A stretch of DNA of 64,000 bases from Liriodendron chinense (GCA_003013855.2 ML058464.1:1086170-1150169); one strand, 5' to 3'; shown: positions 44,301 to 56,650, numbered from the stretch's first letter. Numbers and translations are program-made. The notes: generated from the letters alone by a model not told the origin.

Positions 44301-47300
44301 TTGATTCTCGACTTCAGCTTTATAGATCTTAAATGTACCAAGGGCATCTGATTTTTCGTTAATAAGGTATAAGTACCCATAACGAGAGTAGTCATCTATA
44401 AAAGTAATAAAGTACCTCTGCCCATTACATGATGCTATAAGGAACAGTCCGTAGATGTTCGTATAAATCAATTCTAAGAGTCATACGCTCCTAGTGGCAC
44501 AATTTTTCCTTATTCTAGTCTGTTTACTTTTAATGCAATTAATACAAACCCCAAAGTTTGAGAGGTCCAGTGAGTGAAGAATTTCTTCATGCACAAGCCT
44601 TTCCAATCTCTCACGAGAGATGTGGTCTAATCGCCTGTGCCATAGCATGGAGAAATTTTCACTGTCTAAACTTAGTTTGATACCTTTAGTGTTTTCATAT
44701 GGGGAGTTAATGCTACATACATGTGAAACATCCAAATCTAGCTGATAGATGTTATTAACTAAAGTGTCAGAACCAATCACAACCGAATCATAGCAAATAC
44801 TTAATTTTTCATTTGCAAATTTAAACTTATAACCATACTTGTTTAAACGAGAAATAGAAACCAATTGCACCTTATAGAAAGCACACAAAAAGTATCTACT
44901 AGATTAAGAGAGTGTCCTGACGATAACCTAAACGTACAGACTTAAATAACTTCCACGTTTACTCTAATGCCGTTTCCTATATAGACTGATCTCTCTACAT
45001 CAGTTGGTATCCGGCTTTGGAGCATATCCTACATGGAATTACATATGTGAATAGTTGCACCAGAATCTATCCACCAGGAGTTTGCAGACACATTAGCTAA
45101 ATTGGATTCAAAACAGACTAAAATTTTGTTCTTACCCTTAGAAACGAGCCATTCTTTAAATCCTGCACAATTCTTCTTCTGATGACCAAGCTTCTTGCAG
45201 AAGAAGCAGCCATCTTTGGGACCCCGCTTTTTCTTCTTTAATTTTTCCTTAAAGTTAGGCTAATTGCCACCCTCAAGACCCGTATAACATTTTCCTGAAG
45301 TGCGCTTCCTTTTCTTATTACCTTTTCATAATTAACCAGATGTCACTAGGTACGCACTTTGTGTCTTGCTTAACCTTCTGAGTCTCTCTTCCTCCTGAAC
45401 GCACTGAGATATCAGTTCATTCAATGTCTACTTTTCCTTTTGGGTGTTATAGCTGATTTGGAATTGAACGAACTGTGGAGGGAGGGAGTTCAGAACCAAG
45501 AAAATCAAGAGTTCATCCTCAATCTTAAGGCCTAATGCGCGGATTTTAGCCACCACATCAGACAATCTACCAATGTACTCCTTGATATTTCCTTGACCGT
45601 TATAGGCAGCTTGAGTCAGCTTATGTAGAAGCGAACTCAGCTCAGCTTTATCCGATTTTTCAAATCGTTTTTCTATTTCAGTCAAGAACTGTTTAGCTTT
45701 CTCGGTGTTGGGCATGACACCCTCCATGGTCTTCGAAATCGAGTTCTTTATAATCTTGAGACACATCTTATTTGACTTGGTCCAGGCCTTATAGTGAGCA
45801 TTTTTTTATTCCGAACTAAAGTCAGATGGAATGGGAGGCTCTGCTTCCTCCAGGGTCAGGTCTAAGTCCATGCAACCTAGGATTATTTCAACGGATGACT
45901 TCCATTTGGTATAGTTAGACCTAAGTAATCAAATGTATGGAATTGAATTGGGTTGGAACATTGGAAATAGTCATAGCTGGACATTTAAAGCATAAAAGTC
46001 ACATCAATAAACAGGTCTCATATAACAATGCATAAACATAAACCACAAACATTATGCGTTAATATACATTCGATTGATTTGGGCCTAAATCAAATGACCC
46101 AGAATGATGATGGGCCACATTCATCTAATTCTAGCAAGAGCCTAGCTTCTCATCACGATTCCTCCTTTGAGCGAAATTGTAACATACAGGAAGCTCTACT
46201 GAATATGAAGCTAATCAATGCTAGTAAAATAAATCTAAGACGCCCATCATCTTTGGATGAAATGAGTCTCTCAAACTTATATCACCAGCACCAATTACTC
46301 CATCTCGTTCACATTCAGCCAAATGATGATACTTCTTTGTTCTGACCACCGTTTATCTGGATGTGAACGCAACTAATGGAGGGTCACTGAATTCCATATA
46401 CTGAAGTCTAAGACCAAAGATTTTCACTAATTGAGGTCACTTTGGTGGCTAGTACAACCAGCTTCAATCCTTACGCTCAGACTCAAGGATTGTGGATTGC
46501 TACATGGTCCTGCCCATAACGAACCATACTCCAGAAGTTTTGATTCGTCCCAAAACACTGGCTGATATTGATCGCCCATAGGCTCAAACAGTTGTAACTG
46601 AACGATGGTTGGATTATATTTAATGGTCAACCCTGAATATCAACTATGAAGAATGGATAATGGCCCTATTTTAGGCCAAATCAAAACTTAATAGGTATAA
46701 CCATGTTAATTAAATTATTTAAGCCATCTACAAGGAAAAACCCACAAACCATTAACATTTAATTTAGGTTTTATTTGTTCTTAATGGGCCCAAGTATAAT
46801 GACTTTCAATGGTTTATATCATTTTGGACAATAGGCCCAAGTAACTAAATAGGGCCCCTAAAAGTCCAAAAGTAGAAATCAGTCATCAGGCTTCATATGA
46901 TTGGGCCTAGAATGAGCATTAATGAGATCCATATCAGCTCCTGAATTTTGGCCGTGAACTATCCTTGAAAATAGGCATAAGATGAACTAAAATCAAGCCC
47001 AACATACATTGAAAATAGATCCAAAACTCCAGCCCATTTTTAGACATTCAAGGATTCCCATCAGCAGGAGAATAAGGCTTGCGATCTAAATAAGGCTTGT
47101 GATCTATCCAAACAAGCCCAAAATATATCCCAATGACTGCTAGAAACGGGCTCATTATAGTTCAAAACAGGCCTAGTGGAGTTTCTAATCCTATTTTTGC
47201 AAATAAGAGATGCTTCCAGCTGCCACTTTCCAAAATGGGAAGCTGGAATCTAAAACCCTTACTGCAGAAATGGAAACTACTATTTTTGCAAGACCTCCAC

Positions 47301-47515
47301 AGCCACAACCTTGAAGAAATGGAAACTACTATTTTTGCAAGACCTCCACAGCCACAACCTTGAAGAAATGGAAACTACCATTCTCGGAAGACCTCCATGC
47401 CACAACCTAGCCACCGACCTTCATCCTACACCGTCGGAACCAAGGCCCCAAAACCCTAGTAGCATATCTCTTCTATGACGAAACCCTAGCCGCCACCATC
47501 CGAAATCGATTTCCA
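41397..47515 (-). pseudogene. Copia #3 gag-pol, moderately decayed Ty1/copia retrotransposon
   Basis: Minus strand, right to left: gag (45766-45428: K-I-I-K-N-S-I, I-K-E-Y-I-G-R-L, F-L-V-L-N-S-L-P-P-Q-F); zinc-knuckle and protease remnants (45200-44930); GAG-pre-integrase (44888-44481: L-W-H-R-R-L-D-H-I-S); integrase (44471-43980: [26 protein letters not shown], so the DDE residues are kept); RT (43184-42816: D-L-K-T-A-F-L-N-G and the catalytic L-Y-V-D-D-I-L-L); T-R/C-P-D-I-A-F block (42550-42520); RNase H (42384-42169: Y-T-D-A-D-F-V-G, S-S-T-M-E-A-E-Y-V-A). Frame breaks separate the blocks, but each domain is readable, so it is younger than copia #1 and #2. The long leader 45900-47515 is noncoding. 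Confidence 0.85.
47266..47412. repeat. 49-bp tandem repeat, three copies, in the copia #3 leader
   Basis: Units start at 47266, 47315 and 47364 with AGAAATGGAAACTACTATTT, then TTGCAAGACCTCCACAGCC. The first two are nearly identical; the third is diverged. Confidence 0.9.
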
Positions 47516-47865
47516 TGGTTGCCGAGAAGGGCTCTTGGTCTTTCGCACCTTACATCTTTATGAGAACCTCTCAATGGAACTAGGGTTTTCTTTCATGTGT
47601 TGGTGAGGGGACCAAGACATATTTATAGATTAGAGGGCCAGAGAAGCATACCCATCACACTTCTCTCCTCTAGGGTCTCCACACTGTAGGTTTCCATATC
47701 TGGCTTAATAATTGTGAATAGGGACTACGATTCAAGCATCCCGCCCCAAACCTATTTATAATGATCACAACTATAATGGGGCCCACTGAATTGCTCAATC
47801 TGAATAATCCAACGGTCATGATCTAAACTAATGATCATGTGCGGCCCACCTAATGGAGTCTTACA
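47516..47865 (-). repeat. 5' LTR of copia #3
   Basis: 350 bp, matching the left LTR. Ends TGTAAGAC on the minus strand at 47865. TAATC follows at 47866-47870. Confidence 0.85.
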
Positions 47866-50376
47866 TAATCAACCTCAACATCTAAGTATTTTGTAATTTT
47901 TAAATTTTTGTTATTCTTCATTGACACTCATTTTTTTAGGAAAACTCTTTAGATGTTAAATGATTCTATTTGTAGCTTCCATATGAACGGAGAATGGAAT
48001 ATGTATAATTGACTCACCAGATAAATAACTTCAGCAATATCTGGATAAGTAATAGTATGATATATGAGTCGTTCAACCAATCGTTGATACATCCCAATGT
48101 CTTCTATAGATTTTTCCATTATCTCAACAAGGCGAACATTACAACTAACTGAAGTATCGACAAGCTTTAAGGTTAACTTTCCTACCATCTCATTAAGTAA
48201 ATCTATGACGTATTTCCTCTATAATAGAAATTTCTTTATTTATTATTTTTATACCAAATAATATTTTAGTTTGAAAGATTTTTTTGAATCAATTTAAATC
48301 TTAAGATCTTGTTTTGATTGTTTGATGGCTTAATCAAAATTGATGATGACTATAATATTATCAACAAATAACAAAATAATGATCATTTTTAAAGCTCTCC
48401 ATCTGATAAATATCGTATAGTCGGCTCCACTTTATTCATATCCAAAAGTAATTAGAGCTAATCTTAGTTTTTTGAACCAAGCTATTGGCAATTGTTTAAG
48501 CCCACAAATTATTTTATTTAACTTATTATATTGTCCTTTTCCTCTCAGGATGTTCGAGAGATAGTTTTATGTACATTTTCTGGTGAAGGTATCCATATTA
48601 AAAATCTTTTATTACTCCTAATTGATTTAAAGGTCATTCTTAATTAGCAGCAACAAGTAACAACATATGTATAGAGCTCTTCTTGGCCATGGGTGCAAAG
48701 TTTTCTAGATAATAAATACCATAAGTCTGATTAAAATATTTTGCAACCAATTTAACCTTATACCTTTATATAGTGACATTGCTCCTATATTTAATTTTGT
48801 AAACTTATTTGTGACCAACTATATTTTTTTTTTTTTAGCTTTGGGCAAGCACACTATTTCCTAGGTGTCATTGTTAGCAAATGCTGATAATTCCTCAATC
48901 ATAACCTTCCTCTATTTAGGCATATGATCATGCCTCTATAAAACTGTGAAGTACACCGTAGATGAAGTTAGAGCCTAAGAATGCTCCATGTAAAGTTAGA
49001 TAAACAAGCATGAGGATGTATAACTCTCTTTTCTTTTCATAAGGCAATAAGGGTATGAGATGAAGATCACCTAGTTGGGAGCAAGAAAGCTTAACATATA
49101 GGATGATAGCAATTAATGAGAAGAGCTTGAGGTCACAGGATCCATACTTGTAAATTCAGTGTTAAATAAGATATTTGGCTCTTAAGTCGTATGATGAAAG
49201 CTAGCATGATAAAATCATTCTCTATTTGATCTTTGTCTTCTGTTCAGTTTTGATGTAAGATAGGTTGCATAATAAAGGAAGGACTTAATGACCAATTACT
49301 ATTCTCTTACCCTTTGTTAAAACTTTTGTTAGTATAGGATCTTTAGATCTGAAATAATACAATACATCTTGAACGAAGTCTATATTTTTGATAAAATAAA
49401 CTTTCATTTTTATTAGATTAGAGTGTTTGTATTTTTTTGTAAAGTAAATAAATAATAAAGATACACGTGATAGCCATTTTTTCCAATTTATTCTTATTGG
49501 ATTCTAGTATGTGAACATAGTATATGCATTTAAAAACACATAAGTATGAAATGTTGAAATTTTTTAGTCAAAACTTGAGATGAGCTTTTTTCATTAAAAA
49601 ACACACTTGGTGGTCTATCAATAACATAGGTAGCTAATAAGAGCACACCTGATCATAAAAGAATTTAAGATATTCATTTGAAACATAAATGCCCTAGCAG
49701 CTTTGAGTAAGTAATGATTTTTGTGTTTAGCCACTCCGGTTTATTACAAAATATTTGGTCAAAGTAGTATGATGAATTATTCAACTATTTTCAAAATATT
49801 CATCAAACATTTTATTCATGTATTCCCTTTCATGATTGAATCTTAAAATTCTAACCTTGCTCGTATACTAAATAACAATCATTTTATTAAAATCCTTAAA
49901 AACATTAAATACTTCTCCTGTAGATTTTAATAAGATAAATTCGTAGAGATATTAAGAAGTTATCAATAAAACTCACAAAACACTTAAAGCCAAATAATGA
50001 GTCTATTAGGGTAGGGCCCCAAACATTTGAATGAATGAAACTGAAAGGCTTATCACTTGAGTTTTTGTTGGGCTTAAAAGGTACTTTGGCTTGTTTAATA
50101 TAACGACAAGTCTCAAACTTATTTAAAAAATAAGCACATATGATGTAGCACTTAGTCTCATAGATGTCCAAGTCTCAAATGGCAAATCTAGCCGACGTCA
50201 AGTTTGTTATCGTTATTTAAGAGAGCTCTTATATTATGGTATAACAAGTAGAGCTCATGATGCATACCAATCTCCTTCCTCATGACTAGGTCCTCTACCA
50301 TGCTCCTGTATACTAATTCCCAGATAGATTGGTCTTGCTAATGCCATGAATGGAGGTTGACGATCAATCGACAAGG
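47866..50376 (-). pseudogene. Copia #2 integrase and RT remnant (5' part)
   Basis: Right to left on the minus strand: integrase start (50110-49990: Q-A-K-V-P-F-K-P, S-F-I-H-S-N-V-W-G-P, F-V-S-F-I-D-N), decayed integrase and RT between 49900 and 48300, and Y-Q-R-L-V-E-R-L-I-Y-H-T-I-T-Y-P-D-I-A (48085-48030). It stops at 47866, where copia #3 is inserted, and the gene resumes at about 40975. Its other side is cut at 50381 by gypsy #2. Many stops. Confidence 0.7.
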
Positions 50377-50381
50377 GAAAC

Positions 50382-51060
50382 TGATGTAGGACGGGTCGCT
50401 GACTATTTCATGACCCAGATGGAGCAAAAGAAGACCGGACGGGGCCGAAAGTGATCCGGACCGTCAGGACCATGAATCGGTCGTATCTCACAATCCGGAA
50501 TGAGTTACGGGAAGTATAATATATCAATTTGGGGTAGCTCGAGCTACTTTAGCCAACCAACCCCGCTACGTCGGGTTGCCCAACCCGGAATCGCGAGAAT
50601 CGACCGTATCGACGGTCATTAGGCTAGTTTATTTTCATTTTTACTATTTATAGTAAGTTTTAATTCGATCATAACTTTGCATCTGTAGGGTTTTAGAGTT
50701 AGTGCCTAACATGAAAAGGGCTTAGAATATTTCTTAGAACAACGTGGTTGAGGCCGTTTGATAACTTTCTATTTTTGGCCGAAAACCAAGAGTTCTAGTA
50801 GGATTGAACGACTTCTATAAATAGTAAGTTTACTATTTATAGTAAGTTGCGTTTTCTAGGAGTTTTAGTTAGAGTTGGATTTTGATACTTTACCTAGGGT
50901 TTAGTTTCCTATTTATATGCATTGTAATTCCGTTTTTATTATTCAATTATCAATAAATCAATTATTCGGAATTTATTTCCTTTTTTTATTTCTTCTCGTG
51001 GATTCGAGAAACACTCGGTTAGGGAGACGGTGATCGACCTACCGCGTCCTCCCTGCGTCA
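50382..51060 (+). repeat. 5' LTR of gypsy #2
   Basis: Starts TGATGTAGGACGGG, ends CCCTGCGTCA. Contains a perfect palindrome with TATA boxes in both arms (50815-50842), and an AATAAA (50950-50957 region) before the A+T-rich end, as expected for transcription start and polyadenylation. Its first 73 nt are the same sequence that encodes the end of pol in the 3' LTR. Confidence 0.95.
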
Positions 51061-51061
51061 T

Positions 51062-51072
51062 TGGTATCAGAG
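51062..51072 (+). promoter_or_regulatory. Primer binding site of gypsy #2
   Basis: TGGTATCAGAG, one base after the LTR end, complementary to the 3' end of initiator tRNA-Met. Confidence 0.9.
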
Positions 51073-51093
51073 AGAGGTTTCTTCCTCAGGACG

Positions 51094-54000
51094 ATGACAT
51101 CTAATGAAGGGATGGATCCTCATCCTAAGGACGGTGCTCCAAGGGACTATCTAACGGCGACAGCTTTCGAAGCAGCGCAACGGGAGAACCGGTTGATACT
51201 ACAAGGTATACAGGCAACCCTCGACCAGATTGCAGCATTGCTAGCTCCACTTCGAGCCCAAGGCGACCAACAACCACCAACCGTTGCTATACGGGACAAT
51301 CATGTTGTCCGTAGAGCACCCCAGGTGGATAATCGTAGGGTTACACCAGACGAATCAGAACCAAGCGATGATGAGGTCGAAGACATTTTGGTACGACGAC
51401 CTGCGCTAGGGAATGAGCGTGTGGAACGAGCAGAATGAGACTATCGGGGCAAAGCTGATCTTCCCAGCTTTAATGGCCTACTTCAAATAGAAGAGTTCCT
51501 CAACTGGCTGGCAGAGGTCGAGCGATACTTCCACTATATGGAAGTGCCGGACGACAAGAAGGTAAAACTAATTGCTTATACATTTAAATCCGGTGCTTCA
51601 GCATGGTGGGAAAACCTACAGGTTTCCCGCACCCGTCAGAATAAGGTACCCATCCAAACATGGCCTAGAATGAGACAACTTCTTAGAGCTCGATTCCTCC
51701 CTAGCGACTATGAACAAATTTTTTTCCAACAATACCAAAATTGTCGTCAGGGAAATCGAACCGTAGCTGAATATCTTGAAGAATTCCAACGATTGGCTAC
51801 ACAGAATAATTTATCGGAATCAGAGGCACAACAGGTATCACGATTCATTGGTGGGTTGCGATTTGCAATCCAGGATCGAGTCCAGATGCATCCGGTATGG
51901 ACGTTGAGTGAGGCCAACCAATTGGCCACTCGAGCAGAAACACAGTTGTCACGGCCCCCTGCTCGACCCTATCCGGTAACACGAAATCCCAACACCGGAC
52001 CCACTCAAGATACAACGCTGGCCAAAGGCAAGGAGCCTATAGGAGGGCGTCCTCAACCTCCTACGGTCACGAACCGGGACGGGAGAAGCGGTTCCTCAAG
52101 ACCTCAACGTACAGCTCCCACTACAGCAGGTTCCAGCAGGATCCCCAACCCATATGGTCGGCCAAGACCAGACCATTGTCTCCGTTGTGGCCAACCAGGT
52201 CACTGGTCGAACGCTTGCCCCCAACGCCCTGCAGCACACTTAACTACGAATGAAGGCTGCGTGGAAGGCGAGTCAACAGAAGACAACCCTGAATTGGAAC
52301 AGGCTGAAGAGGGGGACACAGAAGATGTCGATTGGCTGACTGAAGATCATGGGGAACCGCTAGTAGTAAGACGACTACTTTACGCTCCCAGGAAGGAAGT
52401 GCACCCACAACGACATAATATTTTTCGCACAAAGTGCACCGTGCAGGGCAAAATCTGTGACGTGATCATAGACAGTGGGAGTAGCGAAAATATTGTCTCG
52501 AGAATTATGGTGGATAAGTTACATCTGCCTATGATGAAGCACCCTACCCCTTACTCTATCGGTTGGATCAGGAAGGTGAACGAAACCAAGGTAACTCATC
52601 AATGCATTATCTCGTTTTCCATTGGTAAAAGTTATAAGGACGAGGTCCTCTGTGATGTGGTTGACATGGAAGCCTGCCACATGTTACTTGGGCGGCCATG
52701 GCAATCGGATCGAGATGTGACCCACAGTGGACGGAAAAACATATACATGTTCACCAAAGATGGTCGAAAAATTGTTTTGGCCCCTATGACACCAGACAAA
52801 CACCCTGAAGCTTCTAAAGTGGAGGGGAACTCTCTCCTTACCATTCGCGAGTTTGTTAAGGAATCAAAAGAAACGGGCGAGATTTATGCCGTTATGGTAA
52901 AAGGCGAGGAGCCAGGATCCTCTAATATTCCTCAACGCCTTAAACCACTACTAGAAGAATTTCGAAGTACTTGGCCTGGAGAGTTACCTGATGAGTTGCC
53001 TCCCATGCGAGACATACAACATCACATCGACCTCATCCCAGGGTCCAGTCTACCCAACCGACCGCACTATCGGATGAGTCCGAAAGAGTGTGGAATTCTA
53101 CAGGGACAGGTGGAGGAACTGATCCGTAAGGGTCTTATTAAAGAGAGCATGAGCCCGTGTGCCGTTTCGGCACTCCTTACCCCAAAGAAGGACAGAACAT
53201 GGCGTATGTGCATCGATAGCCGCGCGATCAATAAAATAACAGTTAAATATCGATTTCCAATACCGCGGTTGGATGACATGCTGGACATGCTCGAGGGCTC
53301 CAAGGTGTTCTCGAAACTGGACTTACGGAGTGGATACCATCAAATCCGTATTAGGCCAGGTGACGAGTGGAAAACGGCCTTCAAGACCAAGGAAGGGCTA
53401 TATGAGTGGTTGGTTATGCCCTTCGGTTTGACCAACGCACCAAGCACCTTCATGCGTTTAATGAACCAAGTGTTGAAGCCGTTCATTGGCTGTTTCGTTG
53501 TCGTTTACTTTGACGACATTCTAATATACAGTCAGGATGAAACGGAGCACATGACCCACATTAGAAAAGTGCTACAAGTGTTGGCCGACAACAAGCTATA
53601 CTTAAATCTGAAAAAGTGTAGCTTCTTAACTAATCAATTATTGTTTCTGGGGTTCATCGTGTCGTCCACGGGTATCCGAGTGGACGAAGAAAAGGTACGA
53701 GCTATTCGGGATTGGCCGACTCCGACAAACATTCATGAGGTACGAAGTTTTCATGGGTTGGCGACCTTCTATCGTCGATTTGTGCGGAACTTCAGCAGTA
53801 TCGTCGCGCCGATTACCGACTGTATGAAGAAGGGTCCGTTTCAATGGACCGAAGGGGCTGAGAAGAGCTTTGCAGAAATTAAACATCGGTTGTCCACTAC
53901 CCCGGTTCTGGTACTCCCTAATTTCGACAAGCTATTTGAGGTAGAATGCGACGCATCTATTGTCGGCATTGGGGGAGTCCTTTCTCAGGAGGGTAGGCCG

Positions 54001-55643
54001 GTTGCCTTTTACAGTGAGAAACTCAGCGACGCACGACAGAAGTGGTCGACCTATGAACTTGAATTATATGCAGTGGTTCAAGCACTGCGCCATTGGCGCC
54101 ATTATCTTATTCAAAGGGAATTTATACTGTACACTGATCATCAGGCCTTAAAATTTATCAATACTCAGACTAACGTGAATCGTATGCATGCTAGATGGAT
54201 TTCGTTTTTACAGGAATTCACGTTCGTTCTGAAACACAAATCAGGGCAGCAGAACAAGGTGACAGATGCACTAAGCCGACGTGCATCCCTTCTTATTACA
54301 GTGAGCAGTGAGGTGATCGGGTTCGACTGCCTCAAGGAACTTTATGCCGAGGACAAGGATTTTGCAGATGCATGGAAAAAGTGCCAAGAAGGGCACCCGA
54401 GTGACCTTCTAATTCAAGATGGTTTCCTCTTCAAAGGAAATCGACTTTGCATCCCGCAGAGTTCGTTACGGGACAAAATTATTATCGAGCTGCACGGCGG
54501 TGGCCTCGGCGGTCATCTAGACGAGATAAGACTCGAGCGATGGTGGAAGAGCGGTATTACTGGCCGCAACTTGCTCGTGATGTGGGCAGGGCGGTACAAC
54601 GATGTCATATTTGTCAAACCGCTAAGGGACAATCTCAAAATACAGGTCTTTACACGCCATTACCCGTGCCAGATGCCCCTTGGGAGGATTTAGCTATGGA
54701 TTTTATATTAGGGCTCCCACGAACACAACGCGGCATGGACTCAGTGTTCGTGGTGGTAGACCGATTCTCCAAGATGGCACACTTCATTCCGTGCAAGAAG
54801 ACCTTTGATGCGATACACGTTGCGAACCTTTTCTTCAGAGAGGTTGTGCGACTACATGGGATTCCTAAGACGATCACTTCAGACCGGGACACAAAGTTCG
54901 TTAGCCACTTTTGGCGATCCTTGTGGAATCGGTTCGATACACGACTTCACTTCAGCAGTGCTTATCATCCACAAACAGATGGACAGACTGAGGTCGTCAA
55001 CCGCACATTGGGCAATCTCATCCGTTGCCTTTCAGTTGACAAACCGAAGCAGTGGGACATGGCCCTGGCTCAAGCAGAGTTTGCGTTCAACAACATGATA
55101 AACCGATCGACAGGAAAATCTCCGTTTCAGATTGTTTATGGGTGCGTTCCTCGTCACACATTCGATTTGGTTCCCCTGCCCAAGCTTCCAGGCATGAGCG
55201 TTACAGCTGAACATATGGCAGACCGAATCATGGACATACATGCAGACGTGCGCAACAAATTACAGGCTTCGAACGAGAAGTACAAAGAAGCGGCCGAGAA
55301 GCATCGGCGCGCCAAAGTGTTCGAAATAGGAGATCAGGTGATGGTCCACCTACGTAAAGAGCGATTTCCTACCGGGACCTACAACAAGTTGAAACACAAG
55401 AAGATTGGACCGGTACCGATCATTTGCAAGATCAATGACAATGCCTACGTTGTTGATATTCCAGATGACATGGAGATTTCAAGGACTTTCAACGTGGCAG
55501 ATCTGTACGAATATCATGAACCAAAGCTGGACGAGAACTCGGCGTCGAGTTCTTTTGAAGTGGAGGAGACTGATGTAGGACGGGTCGCTGACTATTTCAT
55601 GGCCCAGATGGAGCAAAAGAAGACCGGACGGGGCCGAAAGTGA
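51094..55643 (+). pseudogene. Gypsy #2 gag-pol polyprotein, nearly intact (one stop, one frameshift)
   Basis: ATG at 51094; a single in-frame TGA at 51436-51438 interrupts gag. The same frame then continues to 54693. Domains: gag core (S-A-W-W-E-N-L, about 51600; R-A-R-F-L-P-S-D-Y); CCHC knuckle C-L-R-C-G-Q-P-G-H-W-S-N-A-C (about 52180-52220); protease I-I-D-S-G-S-S-E-N (52465); L-L-G-R-P-W (52685); RT with S-P-C-A-V-S-A-L-L (53150), Y-F-D-D-I-L-I-Y-S (53508); RNase H E-C-D-A-S (53945) and Y-T-D-H-Q-A-L-K (54130); integrase zinc region H-G-G-G-L-G-G-H. A frameshift near 54520-54530 lies in this zinc region; integrase then continues in a second frame, 54447-55643: C-H-I-C, D-x-x-S-D-R-D (54885), H-P-Q-T-D-G-Q-T-E (54968), GPY/F-like [12 protein letters not shown]. 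The stop (55641-55643) is inside the 3' LTR. No ordinary chromodomain follows. Confidence 0.9.
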
Positions 55644-56249
55644 TCCGGACCGTCAGGACCGTGAATCAGTCGTATCTCACAATCCGGAATGAGTTACGGG
55701 ACGTATAATATATCAATTTGGGGTAGCTCGAGCTACTTTAGCCAACCAACCCTGCTACGTCGGGTTGCCCAACCCGGAATCGCGAGAATCGACCGTATCG
55801 ACGGTCATTAGGCTAGTTTATTTTCATTTTTACTATTTATAGTAAGTTTTAATTCGATCATAACTTTGCATCTGTAGGGTTTTAGAGTTAGTGCCCAACA
55901 TGAAAAGGGCTTAGAATATTTCGTAGAACAACGTGGTTGAGGCCATTTGATAACTTTCTATTTTTGGCCGAAATCCAAGAGTTCTAGTAGGATTGAACGA
56001 CTTCTATAAATAGTAAGTTTACTATTTATAGTAAGTTGCGTTTTCTAGGAGTTTTAGTTGGAGTTGGATTTTGATACTTTACCTAGGGTTTAGTTTCCTA
56101 TTTATATGCATTGTAATTCCGTTTTTATTATCCAATTATCAATAAATCAATTATTCGGAATTTATTTTCTTTTTTTATTTCTTCTCGTGGATTCGAGAAA
56201 CACTCGGTTAGGGAGACGGTGATCGACCTACCGCGTCCTCCCTGTGTCA
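55571..56249 (+). repeat. 3' LTR of gypsy #2
   Basis: 679 bp, ends CCCTGTGTCA. Preceded by a purine-rich AGTGGAGGAGAC (55559-55570) that serves as polypurine tract and at the same time encodes pol residues. The first 73 nt are the C-terminal coding part of pol. Confidence 0.95.
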
Positions 56250-56254
56250 GAAAC

Positions 56255-56309
56255 TATCTCATTTCCTTCAATATATATTATAGTGCAACCTAATATCCTG
56301 GTCATGTGA
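56255..56309 (-). other. Flank of gypsy #2, possibly more of copia #2
   Basis: Short stretch between gypsy #2 and MITE copy F. It should be the continuation of whatever sequence the gypsy entered; on the minus strand it may be decayed copia #2, but the reading is too short to be sure. Confidence 0.3.
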
Positions 56310-56650
56310 TTGATAGCACCAGATCAAAGGCTAAAGTGGTCCATACAATGGTGATTGAATGCTCACCATTAAAAATTTCTCGAGGGCCACGAAGTTTTGG
56401 ATCAAGTTGGCATTTGTGTTTTCCCTTCATCCATGTTTGTGTGACCTTATGAACAAGTTGGATGGAAAATAAACATCATGATGGGTCATAGGAAGGTTTT
56501 AACGGTGAGCATCATCATCACCGTTGCATCCTGTGGTGTGTCCACTTGAGCCATAGATTTAACTCATTTTTTGGTTTATACAATAAATGATCTGAAAAAT
56601 TAGATGAACAGCATGGATAAATCTCATACATCATGGTGGGCCCCACAACC
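56310..56650 (+). repeat. GGGGCCCACC-family MITE, copy F (left end missing)
   Basis: Starts inside the element at AAGGCTAAAGTGGTCC, keeps CTTATGAACAAGTTGGATGG and the right end ...CATACATCATGGTGGGCCCCAC. Confidence 0.8.

Larger units (their letters stand above)
50377..56254 (+). mobile_element. Gypsy #2, young CRM-like Ty3/gypsy retrotransposon
   Basis: The element spans 50382-56249 (5,868 bp), flanked by a perfect 5-bp target duplication GAAAC (50377-50381 and 56250-56254). It has two 679-bp LTRs, a primer binding site and a gag-pol region in the correct order. I count 13 differences between the LTRs (about 98.1% identity). It is the youngest large insertion in the window. Confidence 0.95.

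Noticed and set aside
46028..46345. 105-residue plus-strand frame
   Set aside because: Lies in the noncoding leader of copia #3, antisense to the element, with no recognisable motif.
51747..53886. Minus-strand open frames inside gypsy #2
   Set aside because: Shadows of the plus-strand gag-pol, which has all expected domains.
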